NCBI GenBank assembly: GCA_040285825.1
Contig: JAUPSS010000004.1
Coordinates: 6,393,658-6,457,657 of the forward strand
Direction of reading: 5' to 3'
Source of the DNA: Eukaryota sp. TZLM1-RC
Lineage: Eukaryota > Metamonada: BaSk clade
Length of the DNA stretch: 64,000 nt
Shown here piece by piece: positions 1 through 10,782 of the stretch; position 1 is the stretch's first letter, and every line of letters starts with the position of its first letter. The position numbers and the translations under genes were made by a program. The notes below the pieces were generated by a model. That model did not search any database and was not told the DNA's origin. It worked only from the letters and a program-made list of their open reading frames with translations.

Positions 1-968
1 TGTTTGTTCACTCTTCTGTCAATTCGAATGAGCAACATAGTAACTAACAGTGTAACAGAGGCCATATAGACAATGATTCTCCACGAAAGTTCCATTGGTA
101 TGTTGAACCCACTATTACTGAAAGCATTAATTCCGGCATGCAAAAGAACAGCAAGTAACACACTACGAGACTCAGCAACTACAAGAGTGATAATCTGGGA
201 ATACATAATCGTAGACAACAGATAAATACCGAAATGGTAATTATAGTGCGCAAAAACATCGATCAGAAACAAAGGTAGATGCCAAATGCCCCAAACAATA
301 CCAATGATGAAGCCAGTCAGGGCTAAACTACACTTTGCTGCCAAAATATTTTGAAAAATGCCTCTCCAGCCAAGTTCTTCAGCTCCGCCTGCAAATATGG
401 ACACCGCAAACATGATTGGCAATGTAATGACATCATCAACATCAAGGCTAGAACTGGTCAATTGAAAATGTTGCGCCAAATTGGCACCTGAGCCAACAAC
501 CAAAGGAGACAGTAATGTTATCACCCACCAGATCCATTTGGTTTTGAATCGATATACAAAACACCAATAGTTCTGTGATTCTTCAGGTGAATAGAGTTTG
601 TATACCACAATGATAGCAGCAACTGCTGGAGCAGCACCCCCAAGTATTCCCAAAAGACTTAGTGGAAACTCATACTTCAATGAAGTGTACTCCAGTGTCA
701 AAGCAATGATCACGCTGGAGATGATCATTAGAGAGAAAGTAATTGCGAGGAACCACGCAATTATTTGCTTGGTTTTAGCATTGTTTGGAATCATTATGAA
801 TGAAATGAAATGGTTTTTCTCTTGGTGGATTTTCTCATCGTTGTCTGAATCCCCAATAGCAGGACTTGGAAAAATTGAATTGTTAATCAATTTATTGCAA
901 TTATTTAATTGCAATAATCGACTAGGGTTTATTTTCTCAGAGGCAATTAATTGTCGTTTTGTTTGCAT
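1..968 (-). CDS. CPBP-family (CAAX-protease-like) membrane protease, 3' end beyond window
   Basis: The minus strand is open from an ATG at 968 (or a second ATG at 794) to the window edge, so the C-terminus is missing. The protein is very hydrophobic with about six or seven membrane segments. It contains the glutamate motif EELGWRG (coding near position 375), then WGIWHLPLF and a later H-A-G-I-N segment. These are the three metal-binding/catalytic motifs of the CPBP (type II CAAX-prenyl-endopeptidase-like) intramembrane metalloprotease family. Members cleave prenylated proteins or act in bacteriocin immunity; the substrate here is unknown. From the 794 ATG the first membrane helix starts about residue 9. 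From 968 there is a 58-residue polar extension with no stops. The frame shows no breaks. Family assignment is firm, start choice is not. Confidence 0.82.
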   Translation of the reverse strand, partial: MQTKRQLIASEKINPSRLLQLNNCNKLINNSIFPSPAIGDSDNDEKIHQEKNHFISFIMIPNNAKTKQIIAWFLAITFSLMIISSVIIALTLEYTSLKYEFPLSLLGILGGAAPAVAAIIVVYKLYSPEESQNYWCFVYRFKTKWIWWVITLLSPLVVGSGANLAQHFQLTSSSLDVDDVITLPIMFAVSIFAGGAEELGWRGIFQNILAAKCSLALTGFIIGIVWGIWHLPLFLIDVFAHYNYHFGIYLLSTIMYSQIITLVVAESRSVLLAVLLHAGINAFSNSGFNIPMELSWRIIVYMASVTLLVTMLLIRIDRRVNK

Positions 969-1067
969 TAGTGTGTTTGTTGATCATTATGCAGAATTGC
1001 GTAAGCTACCAATCCAGAGTGATGCACTCTCCCGACTTCGAATTGGCTGTTATTAAGGGTTTGGACA

Positions 1068-1304
1068 ATGATGAAAGAAATTCATCTAGTAAAACTTCGT
1101 CAACAAGCCCGTTCTATCGATCAAAATCGTTCCTTTATTGATCTGTTATTTATTGCATGTACTTCAGTCGAAGCAGAAATGCTCTTCAGTAGAGCCAAGT
1201 CTATGATTGGTCTAAATCGTCATAGTCGAGATGCAATAGTTTTTGCATTACAACTGGGAATTCACGAAAGAAGATATGTTGAGATCAGCAATTGCCAATG
1301 TTGA
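1068..1304 (+). pseudogene. hAT-type transposase C-terminal dimerisation-domain remnant
   Basis: A 78-codon open frame contains TSVEAEMLFSRAKSMI followed by R-H-S-R-D. This resembles the C-terminal dimerisation block of hAT transposases, where S-x-x-S-E-R-x-F-S-x-A is followed by a conserved R. The Arg of S-E-R is replaced by Met. No upstream RNase-H-like catalytic part or terminal inverted repeats could be found next to it, so it is read as a degraded fragment. It could by chance be a small host ORF; the match rests on one short block. Confidence 0.45.
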
Positions 1305-1724
1305 CTTTGAGGTCGATTTGTAGATATTTAGTTTTTAATCTTCAGGAACATATAAACAAAATAAATAATTGTAAAAAATTGCAACAATTGGCCAATAATT
1401 GCAATAATTGATTGGTCCCAGAAATGACGACCCAATTAATTGGAAATTAAATTTTTTCAAGTTTTGCCCAACAGCAGTGATCAATGATTGTTGATTCAAA
1501 GAAATTGAATATTCTGTCTACTGCCCAGAAAAAACAGGCCTGTAAAAAGCCCTTTTATTTTTTTTTAAATAGAAACACTCAATTTGATTCAATTTTTATA
1601 TGTCAAGGATTCCATCTCTGATTTACTTTTTTGAAACAGTCGTTCACTCCAATGTTAGATCTAAGCTATTTGTGAAGACAATGTTCTGTTGCTGATCTTT
1701 TGATCTATGGAAAAACACCATACT
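1305..1724. other. AT-rich spacer, no gene seen
   Basis: The stretch holds runs such as AATAATTGCAATAATTG and a T-rich tract near 1560. No coding frame, RNA gene or repeat boundary can be supported. Confidence 0.5.
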
Positions 1725-1925
1725 AATAATTGATCAGTGGGAATTTTCAAGCATATTCTCTTTATTGCAACAAACGCTTCATTATTAGCACACAGACCAA
1801 ATCTTCATGGCACAATGGTTACAAACAGTTACGAAACTGATAACTGATTTTCACAAACACCTTTTTCCAACAACAATGAATGGAGATTTTGATTTAAAAC
1901 GGACAAGCTGCTTTTACATACAAAT
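1725..1925 (-). mobile_element. Family A non-LTR retrotransposon scrap
   Basis: DNA here (cacaaacacctttttccaac and flanks) closely matches the minus-strand retrotransposon copies at 4075-4240 and 29630-29800, over the segment just upstream of the zinc motif. It carries no usable frame. It shows that the element family is present in several diverged generations. Confidence 0.65.
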
Positions 1926-2324
1926 TTATGTTTCAATACTGCAAACCACACCCAAATAATATCGACCTTAATGATTTTTATTCTACCCATCAAAAACAAT
2001 TCCAAATCGATCATTGATCAAATTGGATAAGCAACAATTTGCTAAAACAATGTTGGTATCATAAAAATAATTTACCAGCATCTGCAAGGTGAGGGTTTGA
2101 TGTTTTGAGTTCAGTTAAGTGTATTGTTCTTCTACAAAAGGAAGGAGAAACTCTGCATGGTATGACATTGAGCTTTGTTAAAGTGTATCAAAACCTTTCC
2201 ACCAAACACGATGCCAAAATACGTGACCCAAGAGGTTAATCCTACCAGTGTCTCCTCAACAAACTTGTCTGGAGCCACATTTCACTGTCTCTTGGCGACG
2301 TTCTTGGCCCTCGATATTAAAATA

Positions 2325-2396
2325 GGCCTCCGCCGGGATTTGAACCCGGGACCTCTTACTCCCGGGGTAAGAATCCTACTACTAGACCACAGAGGC
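2325..2396 (-). tRNA. tRNA-Pro (anticodon CGG)
   Basis: The minus strand folds as a tRNA. The 7-bp acceptor GCCTCTG/CGGAGGC (one G-T pair) is followed by a D arm in TGGTCTAGTAGTAGG (A box). The anticodon arm is CTTAC-CCCGGGA-GTAAG, giving CGG. The T arm is CCGGG-TTCAAAT-CCCGG, with B box GGTTCAAATCC, and the discriminator is C, as expected for eukaryotic tRNA-Pro. A TTTT terminator follows within about 5 nt (minus strand). No intron. Odd point: loop position 33, normally U, is C. The gene lies among retrotransposon pieces. Confidence 0.9.
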
Positions 2397-2654
2397 ACTG
2401 TTGTCAAATTTTAAATTTTTCATTGTTGAATAATACGTCTGGTTGCTTTGAAGAATTTCTGTTTTTGATATTTCTACTGATACGTATAATTTTCTCTTAC
2501 CCGTGTGTCTTGAATGCAACGATGTTGACAAAATGCAGATCAGTCAGAAATCAAGCTCATGATGTCTTCCTTTAAGAAAAGACTCGAGATGCCCACCTAA
2601 AAAATCAACACAAATTGGAATCTAGAGTTGAATACTAACTTGTGAACAATTAAC

Positions 2655-3125
2655 ACTGTTATTGAATAATTTTGGTTTTGATGACAGAGGTGATATATAC
2701 TGTGATTTGATTGAGAACTCTGAAGCTGATGTTGACTTTGTCTCCTGTAATGTTGCAAATGGAATTGTGCTTCAAAGTAGAAAACTCATTGCTGTAGATG
2801 CAGTTGATTTTAAAGCTAAAGAAAAACGTAGTAAATATAACAGAGATATTTAAGAACCTAATACTGATAGAAATAGATCACTTGTTTTTATTGCTTTCCC
2901 ATTTTCTATATACTCAAGATTATCAGTAGAAGCAGGAACTTTTTTGAATGATGTCCAAAAAATGGTTCAATAGAACCACAATGAAAAGATTTGATTTTTT
3001 AAGGCGCTCTCGAATTCAATTTACCATTATTGATAGATTGCCTCGAATTATTGAATGGTATAAGCTTTAGTGAGACAAAAGTAGATCAAGATTCTGTAAA
3101 AAAATTGTTGGTTTAATAAATTTCT
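2655..3125 (+). mobile_element. Family A retrotransposon C-terminal (endonuclease) fragment
   Basis: Translation gives a damaged copy of the domain seen intact at 44070-44527: the block D-R-G-D-I-Y-C-D, then VDFVSCNVAN and K-A-K-E-K-R-S-K-Y. This D...D...K-x-x-K-Y layout resembles the restriction-like endonuclease that follows the reverse transcriptase in several non-LTR retrotransposon clades. Stops at about 2851 and a one-base slip break the frame. It is 5'-truncated, as expected for target-primed reverse transcription. Confidence 0.7.
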
Positions 3126-3330
3126 TAGTTGAAGTTTACGTCATGAGGTCATGAATTGAGAATTTTGTAATGAGTTCATTTTCACATTTTCTGCCAATTA
3201 ACCATAAATTTCTGCATTTGGGGAGTTTTCTCTCCAACCGAAACAACCTCGATTTTTATGATGTCATTTTTGATTATTGTTCTTATAAATCTATTTTCCA
3301 TTTATTTATAATTTTATTCAATAAAGATTT

Positions 3331-4475
3331 CTTATTTATTGAATTTGCACACTTAATTAAATTAACTCAATACTACTGCAAATACTACTGCGTCCCTTTT
3401 ACTGGGACGACTATCATTGGATCAAGATTTCCTCTACAAAATCTTGATCTGCTTGCTGTCTAGCTAAAGCTTCTCTTATTCGATTGAAAAACCGTGGTAA
3501 TCTATTAATAATGGCAAATTGAATTCGAGAGCGCCTTAAAAGGATATCAAATCTTTTCATTGTTTTTTCTTGAACCATTTATTGGAAATCATTCAAAAAA
3601 ATTCTGCTTCTACTGATAGTCTTCCGTTTATAGAAAATGGAAAAGCAATAATAACAAGTGGTCTATTTCTATTAGCATTAGCTTTTTCGATATCTTTATC
3701 ATATTTTCTATGTTTTTCTTTAGCTTTAAATTCAAGCGATTCAGGATTAAGTTTTCTTCTTTGAACCAAAGTGTCATTTGAACATTATGGGAGACATAGG
3801 CAACAACAGCTTCAGCGTTCTCAATCCAATCACAGTATACATCACCTATGTCATCAGAACCAAAATTATTCAATGGTGGTGTTTCTGTCAGCAGAGGCTC
3901 TTTGATACACGAAAATCTTGCAGTTCGTGCCATGCTAAAAACAGTGTCTCTAACAGCATCCTGTAATGAAGACCGATAAGTTATCAATATTGAACAAATC
4001 AGTGCATGACGCAAAGTGAGCTGTGGTGAATTTGAACAAATACATTTTTCTATCAATAATAATTGATTAATGGGAATATTAAAATATAATTTCATTTTTG
4101 TTACAAACGCTTCATTATGAGCACACATTCCAAATCTTCGTGGTATCGTCACAAACAGGGAAGAATCTATGACTGATTTTCACAAACACTTTTTTCCAAT
4201 AACAACGAATGAAGATCTTGATTTAAAACAGCCGAGCTGCATATATTATTATAAAGATCTTTTTCATACATTCCAGTCAATCGTTTCTGTAATGTTCGAA
4301 GAGTGTACTTCAAATTTAAAACATTTTTTTCTGGAATATTGCCATCGAATGATTGGGGAAAACATCGACCCCATTTTTCTACATCAATTTTTGAAATTTC
4401 TTCATTTAATGCGAAAACAGTGGAACTTTGCGTTGTCATCAATAAATCTTCCCAATAATGATTATTAGATGAAGA
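3331..4475 (-). mobile_element. Family A retrotransposon 3' half (zinc motif, endonuclease, 3' UTR)
   Basis: Read on the minus strand from 4475 this copy holds a linker, then CICSNSPQLTLRHALIC (a C-x-C...H...C zinc-binding motif), A-V-R-D-T-V-F, and D-I-G-D-V-Y-C-D-W with the K-x-x-K-x-x-K-Y-type endonuclease block. It ends with a conserved 3' UTR that includes TTGCACACTTAATTAAATTA. It has several frameshifts. It lies tail-to-tail with the plus-strand copy at 2655-3125, about 200 bases away. Confidence 0.75.
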
Positions 4476-4792
4476 AACAGTAATTTGCAAGGAGTGAACA
4501 CTCCATGCACACTGATGCCATGACGTCATAACAAAATGGGTTTCAGTGTGATCTTCAACTATGATGAATTTCGTTTATTATCTTTTGTGTCAATGGTAAA
4601 GATCAATTGATTCGTCATATGCCGTCTCAAAAATGTCAGGGGCACGGTAAAATGGGGTTCCAACACCACGTGTGGTAAAAGGATTGTCATTAATGAAATT
4701 TGACCTTTCAATAAACAATTTTGTGATGTTCTTTGGCACTTTACACTTTACACTTGTGAAGCCTATTCAACTTAACCAATACCTTATGCCAC

Positions 4793-7106
4793 ATGTCTTC
4801 GTCCCATAACATTGAAGTTTATGCACGTATCAGACCATATGTCTCCACACCAGAACGCAAATTTAAAGTACACCCTGAAGACAATTCGATTGTTTTTCAT
4901 GTTCCCAAAGATAGTACTGGTGGTCTCATCAATAACACCCGTGAAAACTGGACTTACTCCTTCACCAAAGTATTTGATGAACCAACACAACAGGATGAAG
5001 TTTTTGAAGTCATTGGTCGCAAGATGATTACCTCCTTATTAGAAGGCTATAACGCTACAACATTTGCTTACGGTCAAACTTCCAGTGGTTTGTCCTCATC
5101 CTTCTCTCATTCTAGGTAAAACCCACACTCTGACAGGACCTCCTGATGTGTCCGGAGATTTTGAATCCAGGGGACTTATCCCCAGATCTTTAGCTACTGT
5201 GTTTGAAGAAATTGAGAAGAGACCAGACCGTCAGTTTACTATTGCTTTATCTTATTTAGAACTTTACAATGAAAAGGGTTATGATTTACTCAACCCAGAT
5301 CGCCATTCACACCAACTAGAAGATTTACCCAAAGTGTCAATAATGGAAGACCAAAATGGAAACGTCACCATCCCAGGACTTACAAAGAGAGTTGTTTCTT
5401 CCCTTGACGAAGCCCTAGACATTCTATGGGAGGGTGACACTGTTAGAGTTATTGCAAGCACTCCAATGAATGACGCCTCCACTCGAAGTCATTGTGTGTT
5501 TAGTATTTATGTTACTTCCAAAGCCGCTGATTCCAACCTTATCAGAGAATCCAAGTTGAATCTTGTTGATCTTGCGGGTTCTGAAAGAGTCGGTAGTACA
5601 GGAGTTGACGGGAGACTTTTAAGAGAAGCTACTGGTATTAATTTAAGTTTGTTCTATTTAGAGCAAGTTATTACTGCTTTGAGTGAGAAGAAACAAGGTA
5701 GAAGTCATATTCCATATAGGAATTCAATACTTACTTCTGTGTTGAGGGATTCTCTTGGTGGAAATTGCAGAACCATTATGATTGCCACACTTGCTGCTAA
5801 CCCAGTCCACTCTTTTGAATCAATGTCAACCTGTCAGTTTGCCCAGAGGGTTGGCCAAATTAAGAATGTTTCAAGAATTAATGATTCTCTTGATCTACAG
5901 TCTATTGTTAAGCAGCTGAGAAGAGAGAATTTGAAGCTGAAGCAAGAGATTGCCTTACTTCGAAGTGATGGAGAAAGGGGTCCGATTACTGAAAGTGAAA
6001 AGGTTCAGCTAGTTGAACAGGTAAAGGAGTATATAGAAAGTAGAGAAGGGGAGCTTTTTTTAACGGATTTTGTCAAAATTCAGGCAGCTTTTGAAATATT
6101 TAAAGAATTAGTCAATAGTAAGTCTTCGGGTTTAGGCAACAATGATGTGACCAATGAAGAAGAGATCAGTGGGGATCAAGTGAAAAATTCAAGAGATCAA
6201 GACACTGTTGACGACACTGGAAGAATCCATTCGTTACAAGAACTTTTATCGCAAAGAGACTTTGAAATTGAAGTTTTGGTTGATCAAAATAGAAAAAATG
6301 AAGAATTGATATCCATTTACAAGCAAAATTTTGGAGAAATTGGTCATGAAGGGTCAAGTAATCAAGCGGAATTTGCACAAAGTACACCGGAAACTATCGA
6401 TCAATCACCACTTGACCTTCAATCATCCCCAGCAGTCAACAACTCACACTCACCCCAAGCCACGTCACAGCAAGAACCATTAGCCGACCCCATCACAAGC
6501 TCTGGGTTAAGGTATTCTGAAATGGTTTCTGTCATTGAGGACAAGGCTTCTGCTTCAGAGTTTTTTAGAAAATCATATTATTTGAATGATTCTATAGAAA
6601 AAGATAAACAAAATTTAGCTGATTTATATTCCCAAGCCAAGTCCATTGGGAAAACGGCTAAGGAGGTCAAAGCAGAAGTAGAAGTGTTGAAGAAAGAGCT
6701 GAATTCTATTAGAGCTGCTTTAGTTGGGGATAATTCGCCTGATTTAATAACAAAAGAAGCCGAAATAAGTCAATTAATTGCTGAAAAAAAGGATTTATAC
6801 AAGCAGTTATTGGAGGAAACCAAGGTTTTCAAGTCTAGAATCACTGAAGCCCACACCTATATGGAGCGTGTTAAGGAAAAGATGACAAGTGACTTCAAAA
6901 TTTGGTTGTCAGCTCAAACTGAACTTCTTTCGTCAATGGATGTTAACTATGTTGAGCATTCACCAAGACCCAAGTCTTCTAGATCTTCTAGGCTAAGTTC
7001 CCGGCCAAAGTCCAAGTCAACAGTGTATACAGGAGATCCCACCGTTGATAGGGAAATTGAAAAGTTTTATAAAACAAAAAGGAGAGTATTGGATTCAATT
7101 GGGTAG
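4793..7106 (+). CDS. Kinesin-9 family motor (KIF9/KIF6-like)
   Basis: Two exons, 4793-5087 and 5116-7106, join across a 28-nt GTTTGT...TCTAG intron exactly inside the P-loop codon, giving GQTSSGKTHT (residues about 94-103) and a 761-residue protein. The N-terminal motor (about 1-355) has switch I NDASTRSH (about 217) and switch II LVDLAGSE (about 248). The sequence between beta-1 and the P-loop (KDSTGGLINN, then W-T-Y-S-F) and the linker after the motor match kinesin-9 better than other families. Kinesin-9 motors work in the axoneme central pair or intraflagellar region, so the cell is probably flagellated. Coiled coils lie around 360-400 and 580-650. The tail is Ser/Arg-rich (RPKSSRSSRLSSRPKSKS). 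The gene converges with the giant minus-strand gene downstream. Confidence 0.9.
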
Positions 7107-8813
7107 TGCGTTGAGTGTGGATTATGATTCTGGGTTGGTGAGGTAGCTTTTAAGCTTTTATTACACTGAAATTTGTGTTTTTTTGTGTAATCTTTTAGAA
7201 TGGGAGGTAGTGGGATTTTCTGTCTATTTATCCCGATTAATTTACTCTTTGTTCAAAGTATTGGTTACTTTCCGATCACCTTTTGTTTCGGAGTATGCAA
7301 GTTGGTGTTTATTGTTTCAGTGATGACATACTTTGATGCCAAAGTATGAGGAGAATCTCTTTCAAGGAGTGGCAAATCCTTCAAAAAGATTAAATATTTA
7401 CTTGAGCTTGGTTCAGGTTCATCACTTGTCGATTTCAAGTTAATCTTGGAGCTTTGTTTGACTCACAACTTTGTACTTCACTAGAGCAATCTGCCTTTTG
7501 TTTTACATCTCAAATTACAGTTTCCAATAAAAATCAAATCTATTATTTTGAATTTCAAGAGTATTATTTTTCACATCTTTAGACATGAAATTGTCTACTA
7601 AATTATATTCTTATGGGTGATCAAGAAGTCCGTCTTTGAGCAGTGGGGTAGTTACAATAATTGCCATTGATGTTGGAACACTATGTTGAAGAAGACCTCC
7701 AATCTAAAACATCTATTAGAGTGACATTTATTGAAGGAATGGTTTTGCTAAAGGAAAAGATGAAAAGTGTCACAAATAGCACGTAAACCAATTACAAGAA
7801 CGCGATTTTTTCTCAGGAACTTCAAGGCTAACATCAAAGTGTGTAGTTTCAAATATCTTTGACAAGGCTGAAGGTTTTTACAACAAAACATGGAATTCAC
7901 AAGATGGCATCAAGTAATTGGCTGAAATGATTGAGCATAACATTTGGTCACTGTTACTGCAAGTACGTGCATCATTGAAAGGCAACTTTGGTCAGATGCT
8001 TTAACATGGTTCAACAGACTGTTTTAAATGTAATGATTCATTATTACCGCTTTCCTGATATTGTAATTATTTTCTCCCAATGACTGAAATACTTTTTTTC
8101 CACAAAGTTCTTCGTCACCCTCCACATGGTTTGTCCCGCTTTACGTTTAGGATTGTTTCCTGCATCTTTGATTGCCATTTCCAGTTAAGTTTTTTCAATT
8201 GTTTTTCTCATTGTCATTTCACAAAGTTATTATATGTTTGCAACATCACCTTAGCTGTAAATCACTTAAAGATTGGAAGTTTTTTTCTGAAGTTTGGGGC
8301 CACGCAGTTTGGAACTTACATCGCATAAATTTGATATAGTTTTTAGATACAAGTAGCTGCATTGATTTCTTCTTCTTCAACTAGCTCAATATACTTTACT
8401 TCTGCATGTAGTTACTTTTCTAGCTAAGCTGATCATAATTTTCCAACTTCGAAATGCAAACGTTTCCAAGTGGGGAAAAGGTATATCTCAATTAGAAAAA
8501 ATCTGTAACTGAAAGCATGATGAAGTTTTTTCAAGTTTTTTGATAAAAAATGAGTCAAAATAGCACAGGCAGTTTAATGACAAAAAAATTTATTGTATTC
8601 GACAACTTGATTTATAGATAGCAATTTGACCAAGCAGTTTGGAATCAGAAATCCACTGATCTTGAAAGTGGGTCACCACTACTTCAGTTAGACCTTCATG
8701 GACAATATCTTTTGGAAAATATTTCATGGAGTTATCCATAGAAATGGGGAGACATTAAGTCGTTGTGTGCTTGAGAGGAATGATACTCCCTCCCCATGTT
8801 CTATTCGCTTTAG

Positions 8814-8842
8814 CTAAACGTGTTTTCCAGAATAGGAAAGTA
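8814..8842. repeat. 29-bp direct repeat, copy 1
   Basis: CTAAACGTGTTTTCCAGAAT and the next nine bases recur exactly at 9559-9587. Weaker similarity continues for about 35 bases downstream in both. The repeats enclose about 716 bases. They may be ends of a decayed element or a local duplication. Confidence 0.7.
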
Positions 8843-9040
8843 TCACGTGTACATTAGATTAAATTTGTTTGTGTTCACAAAAGCTTTCTTCAGGTGTGTT
8901 CATCTAGGCCATTTGGTCCTGAATTCCTAGAAAACAAAAGCCCTTGGTACCTCTCTTTATTGTATGATGTTTAGTTCTGAAACATCTCCTCCTCTTTTGC
9001 CTAACCAATCCTCTCACATCTCCAAGCTTCATCTAAGAAG

Positions 9041-9175
9041 ATGACGGACTCCTGGGAATCCGTCAACTCGTCCATCTCACCAATTGAGCTGCCTGAGCCG
9101 TCTCACAAGCCCAAAGTCAACGATCTGAACAAAAACAGTTTTTGTTCTGCGCATGAAGCTCTACAAACACTATAA
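9041..9175 (+). CDS. Short hypothetical ORF or first exon
   Basis: The 44-codon frame starts MTDSWESVNS and continues with an acidic/proline stretch. It is richer in G+C than its surroundings and is preceded by a pyrimidine-rich leader, so it may be a true N-terminal exon or its remnant. No donor site gives a convincing continuation and no family is recognised. Confidence 0.2.
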   Translation: MTDSWESVNSSISPIELPEPSHKPKVNDLNKNSFCSAHEALQTL

Positions 9176-9558
9176 TCATTTCGTTGAACATACATACTCC
9201 ACAAATTATATCCTAGTTCTCTTCTGGTTAGGAACTCTATATCGGGTTCACCTCTGAAGACTGTTGTTTATCTGGTTAAGCCCTGTTTGTCCTCCTTGCT
9301 GATATGATATCCTCCTTCCATGATATTATGATATGATATTCCTTGTTGATATGTAGCCACTAATTCTCGTATTAGTACTCATTTTGGATGGAATTTTTGA
9401 AGTCACTGATAATTCTACCTTGTACTTTGGGATGATGGGTCCACGACTATTCAGCATCTTGACTCTATTGTGAATACCTTTGCTTACTTTCGATATAGGA
9501 AACATGTCGATGTACCCAAGAGCCGCCAGAAAAGAAACAAGAGGCAGTGTTGGCCTTT

Positions 9559-9587
9559 ACTAAACGTGTTTTCCAGAATAGGAAAGT
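9559..9587. repeat. 29-bp direct repeat, copy 2
   Basis: Exact partner of 8814-8842. It is followed by a similar but diverged T-rich stretch. Confidence 0.7.
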
Positions 9588-10429
9588 AATACGTGATCAT
9601 TTGTTTAAATTCGTTCTTGTTATTTTTATATTGGGTTTTTAACTATTGACATAAACTGATGTTTTTTCTTCATATGCATTGGGCACGAACGCCAACAGTT
9701 CATTTTCCAGCGCATATTGTTTTGGTTCAAATGGTGTAAAGGAGGACAAGCTGTTTGCCATTGCAAACAATAATACATACTATCTGGCATCTTCACCTTA
9801 GCTCCAAAGAATTTTTAAATATTGAATATTAGGAAAAATTCCCTGAAAACAACTTAAGTTCCATTAGTAATAAATCGATAAACTTATATTCACTTAGGAA
9901 CACACAAACGAACAGTGAAATTGAGTAGAAAGGGTTGGTAGGACGCACTCCACGGCTCTATTAAAGGGAAAAAGACCAATAACATCAACGTTATTGTTAG
10001 TGTTCAGTGCTGTGACCAAGATAAAACTTTATTAGATTTCAAAAATCGAAATCGAAATTCATGATTGTTAAAGTCGAGCTCAATTGCAGATAGAATGATG
10101 ATAACATTTTCATTGCATGACAGAAGATTAAACAAAAATCTATTTAGGTCAATGAAACGTGACATCACATGACTTCTGTAAACTGCAATTTAATATCTGA
10201 TAATGGATATGGGCTAACACAAAAACTACCGCCACGTCATCATTTGTGATTTTAAATGTATATTGTGATAAAACATGTTTAGTACAGAAATTTGGATGCT
10301 ACTAATTCAAATTTTTACATAATTTTTTGATTGCAAAATTTGAACAATTTCCCATATTGAAATTTCAACAAAGCAATCCTATGACTCTTATTTACGACAT
10401 AAGAAAGTAATTACATTGAAACTTTTAAT

Positions 10430-10666
10430 CTAAATTACCGATACATTCGCCTTCGTTTTTAACAAAATGATGAGTCTTATTTTTGAATGAAGAGCACTAT
10501 AAATCATTTGCATATATCTGTAATTGCTCCAGAAATTAATGGTATTGATTTCGTTCTCTGGCAACGTTGGAATTTTAGAATTAGATCTTTTCTGAAAACA
10601 GTTTAAAACACTCATCGCAAAAACATTAAATTCATCCTCCAAGTCACAAAGAATTTTTGCTTCCAA
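10430..10666 (-). CDS. Hypothetical small ORF
   Basis: The frame is open for 78 codons but has no ATG until residue 18. The translation (for example LCDLEDEFNVFAMSVLNCF) looks protein-like rather than random. No family is recognised. It lies about 115 bases downstream of the end of the giant RNF213-like gene on the same strand and could be a decayed transposase piece. Confidence 0.2.
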   Translation of the reverse strand: MEAKILCDLEDEFNVFAMSVLNCFQKRSNSKIPTLPENEINTINFWSNYRYMQMIYSALHSKIRLIILLKTKANVSVI

Positions 10667-10782
10667 CTTAATTCCAACAGACTGTTAGCTAATGGTGTAG
10701 AATATGAGCGAAAGTTTAAATTCTATAACAATACAATTTCTTCAATATTTACAATTTATAACAAAAACATCTATACAAAATC

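Larger units (their letters stand above)
7107..10429. other. 3.3 kb without a supported gene
   Basis: After the kinesin stop the DNA is AT-rich with only short open frames. It holds a 29-bp exact direct repeat, GATATGATAT-type simple repeats near 9300-9350, a hairpin at 9045-9066 (GACGGACT...AATCCGTC), and a GC-richer patch at 9000-9170. Parts may be long-decayed transposon or gene remnants, but nothing could be assigned. Confidence 0.5.

Noticed and set aside
598-1056. 152-codon plus-strand frame with hydrophobic stretches
   Set aside because: It is antisense to the CPBP protease, whose conserved motifs lie on the minus strand.
2175-2414. Plus-strand ORF containing GLRRDLNPGPLTPG
   Set aside because: This part of the frame is simply the antisense reading of the tRNA-Pro gene.
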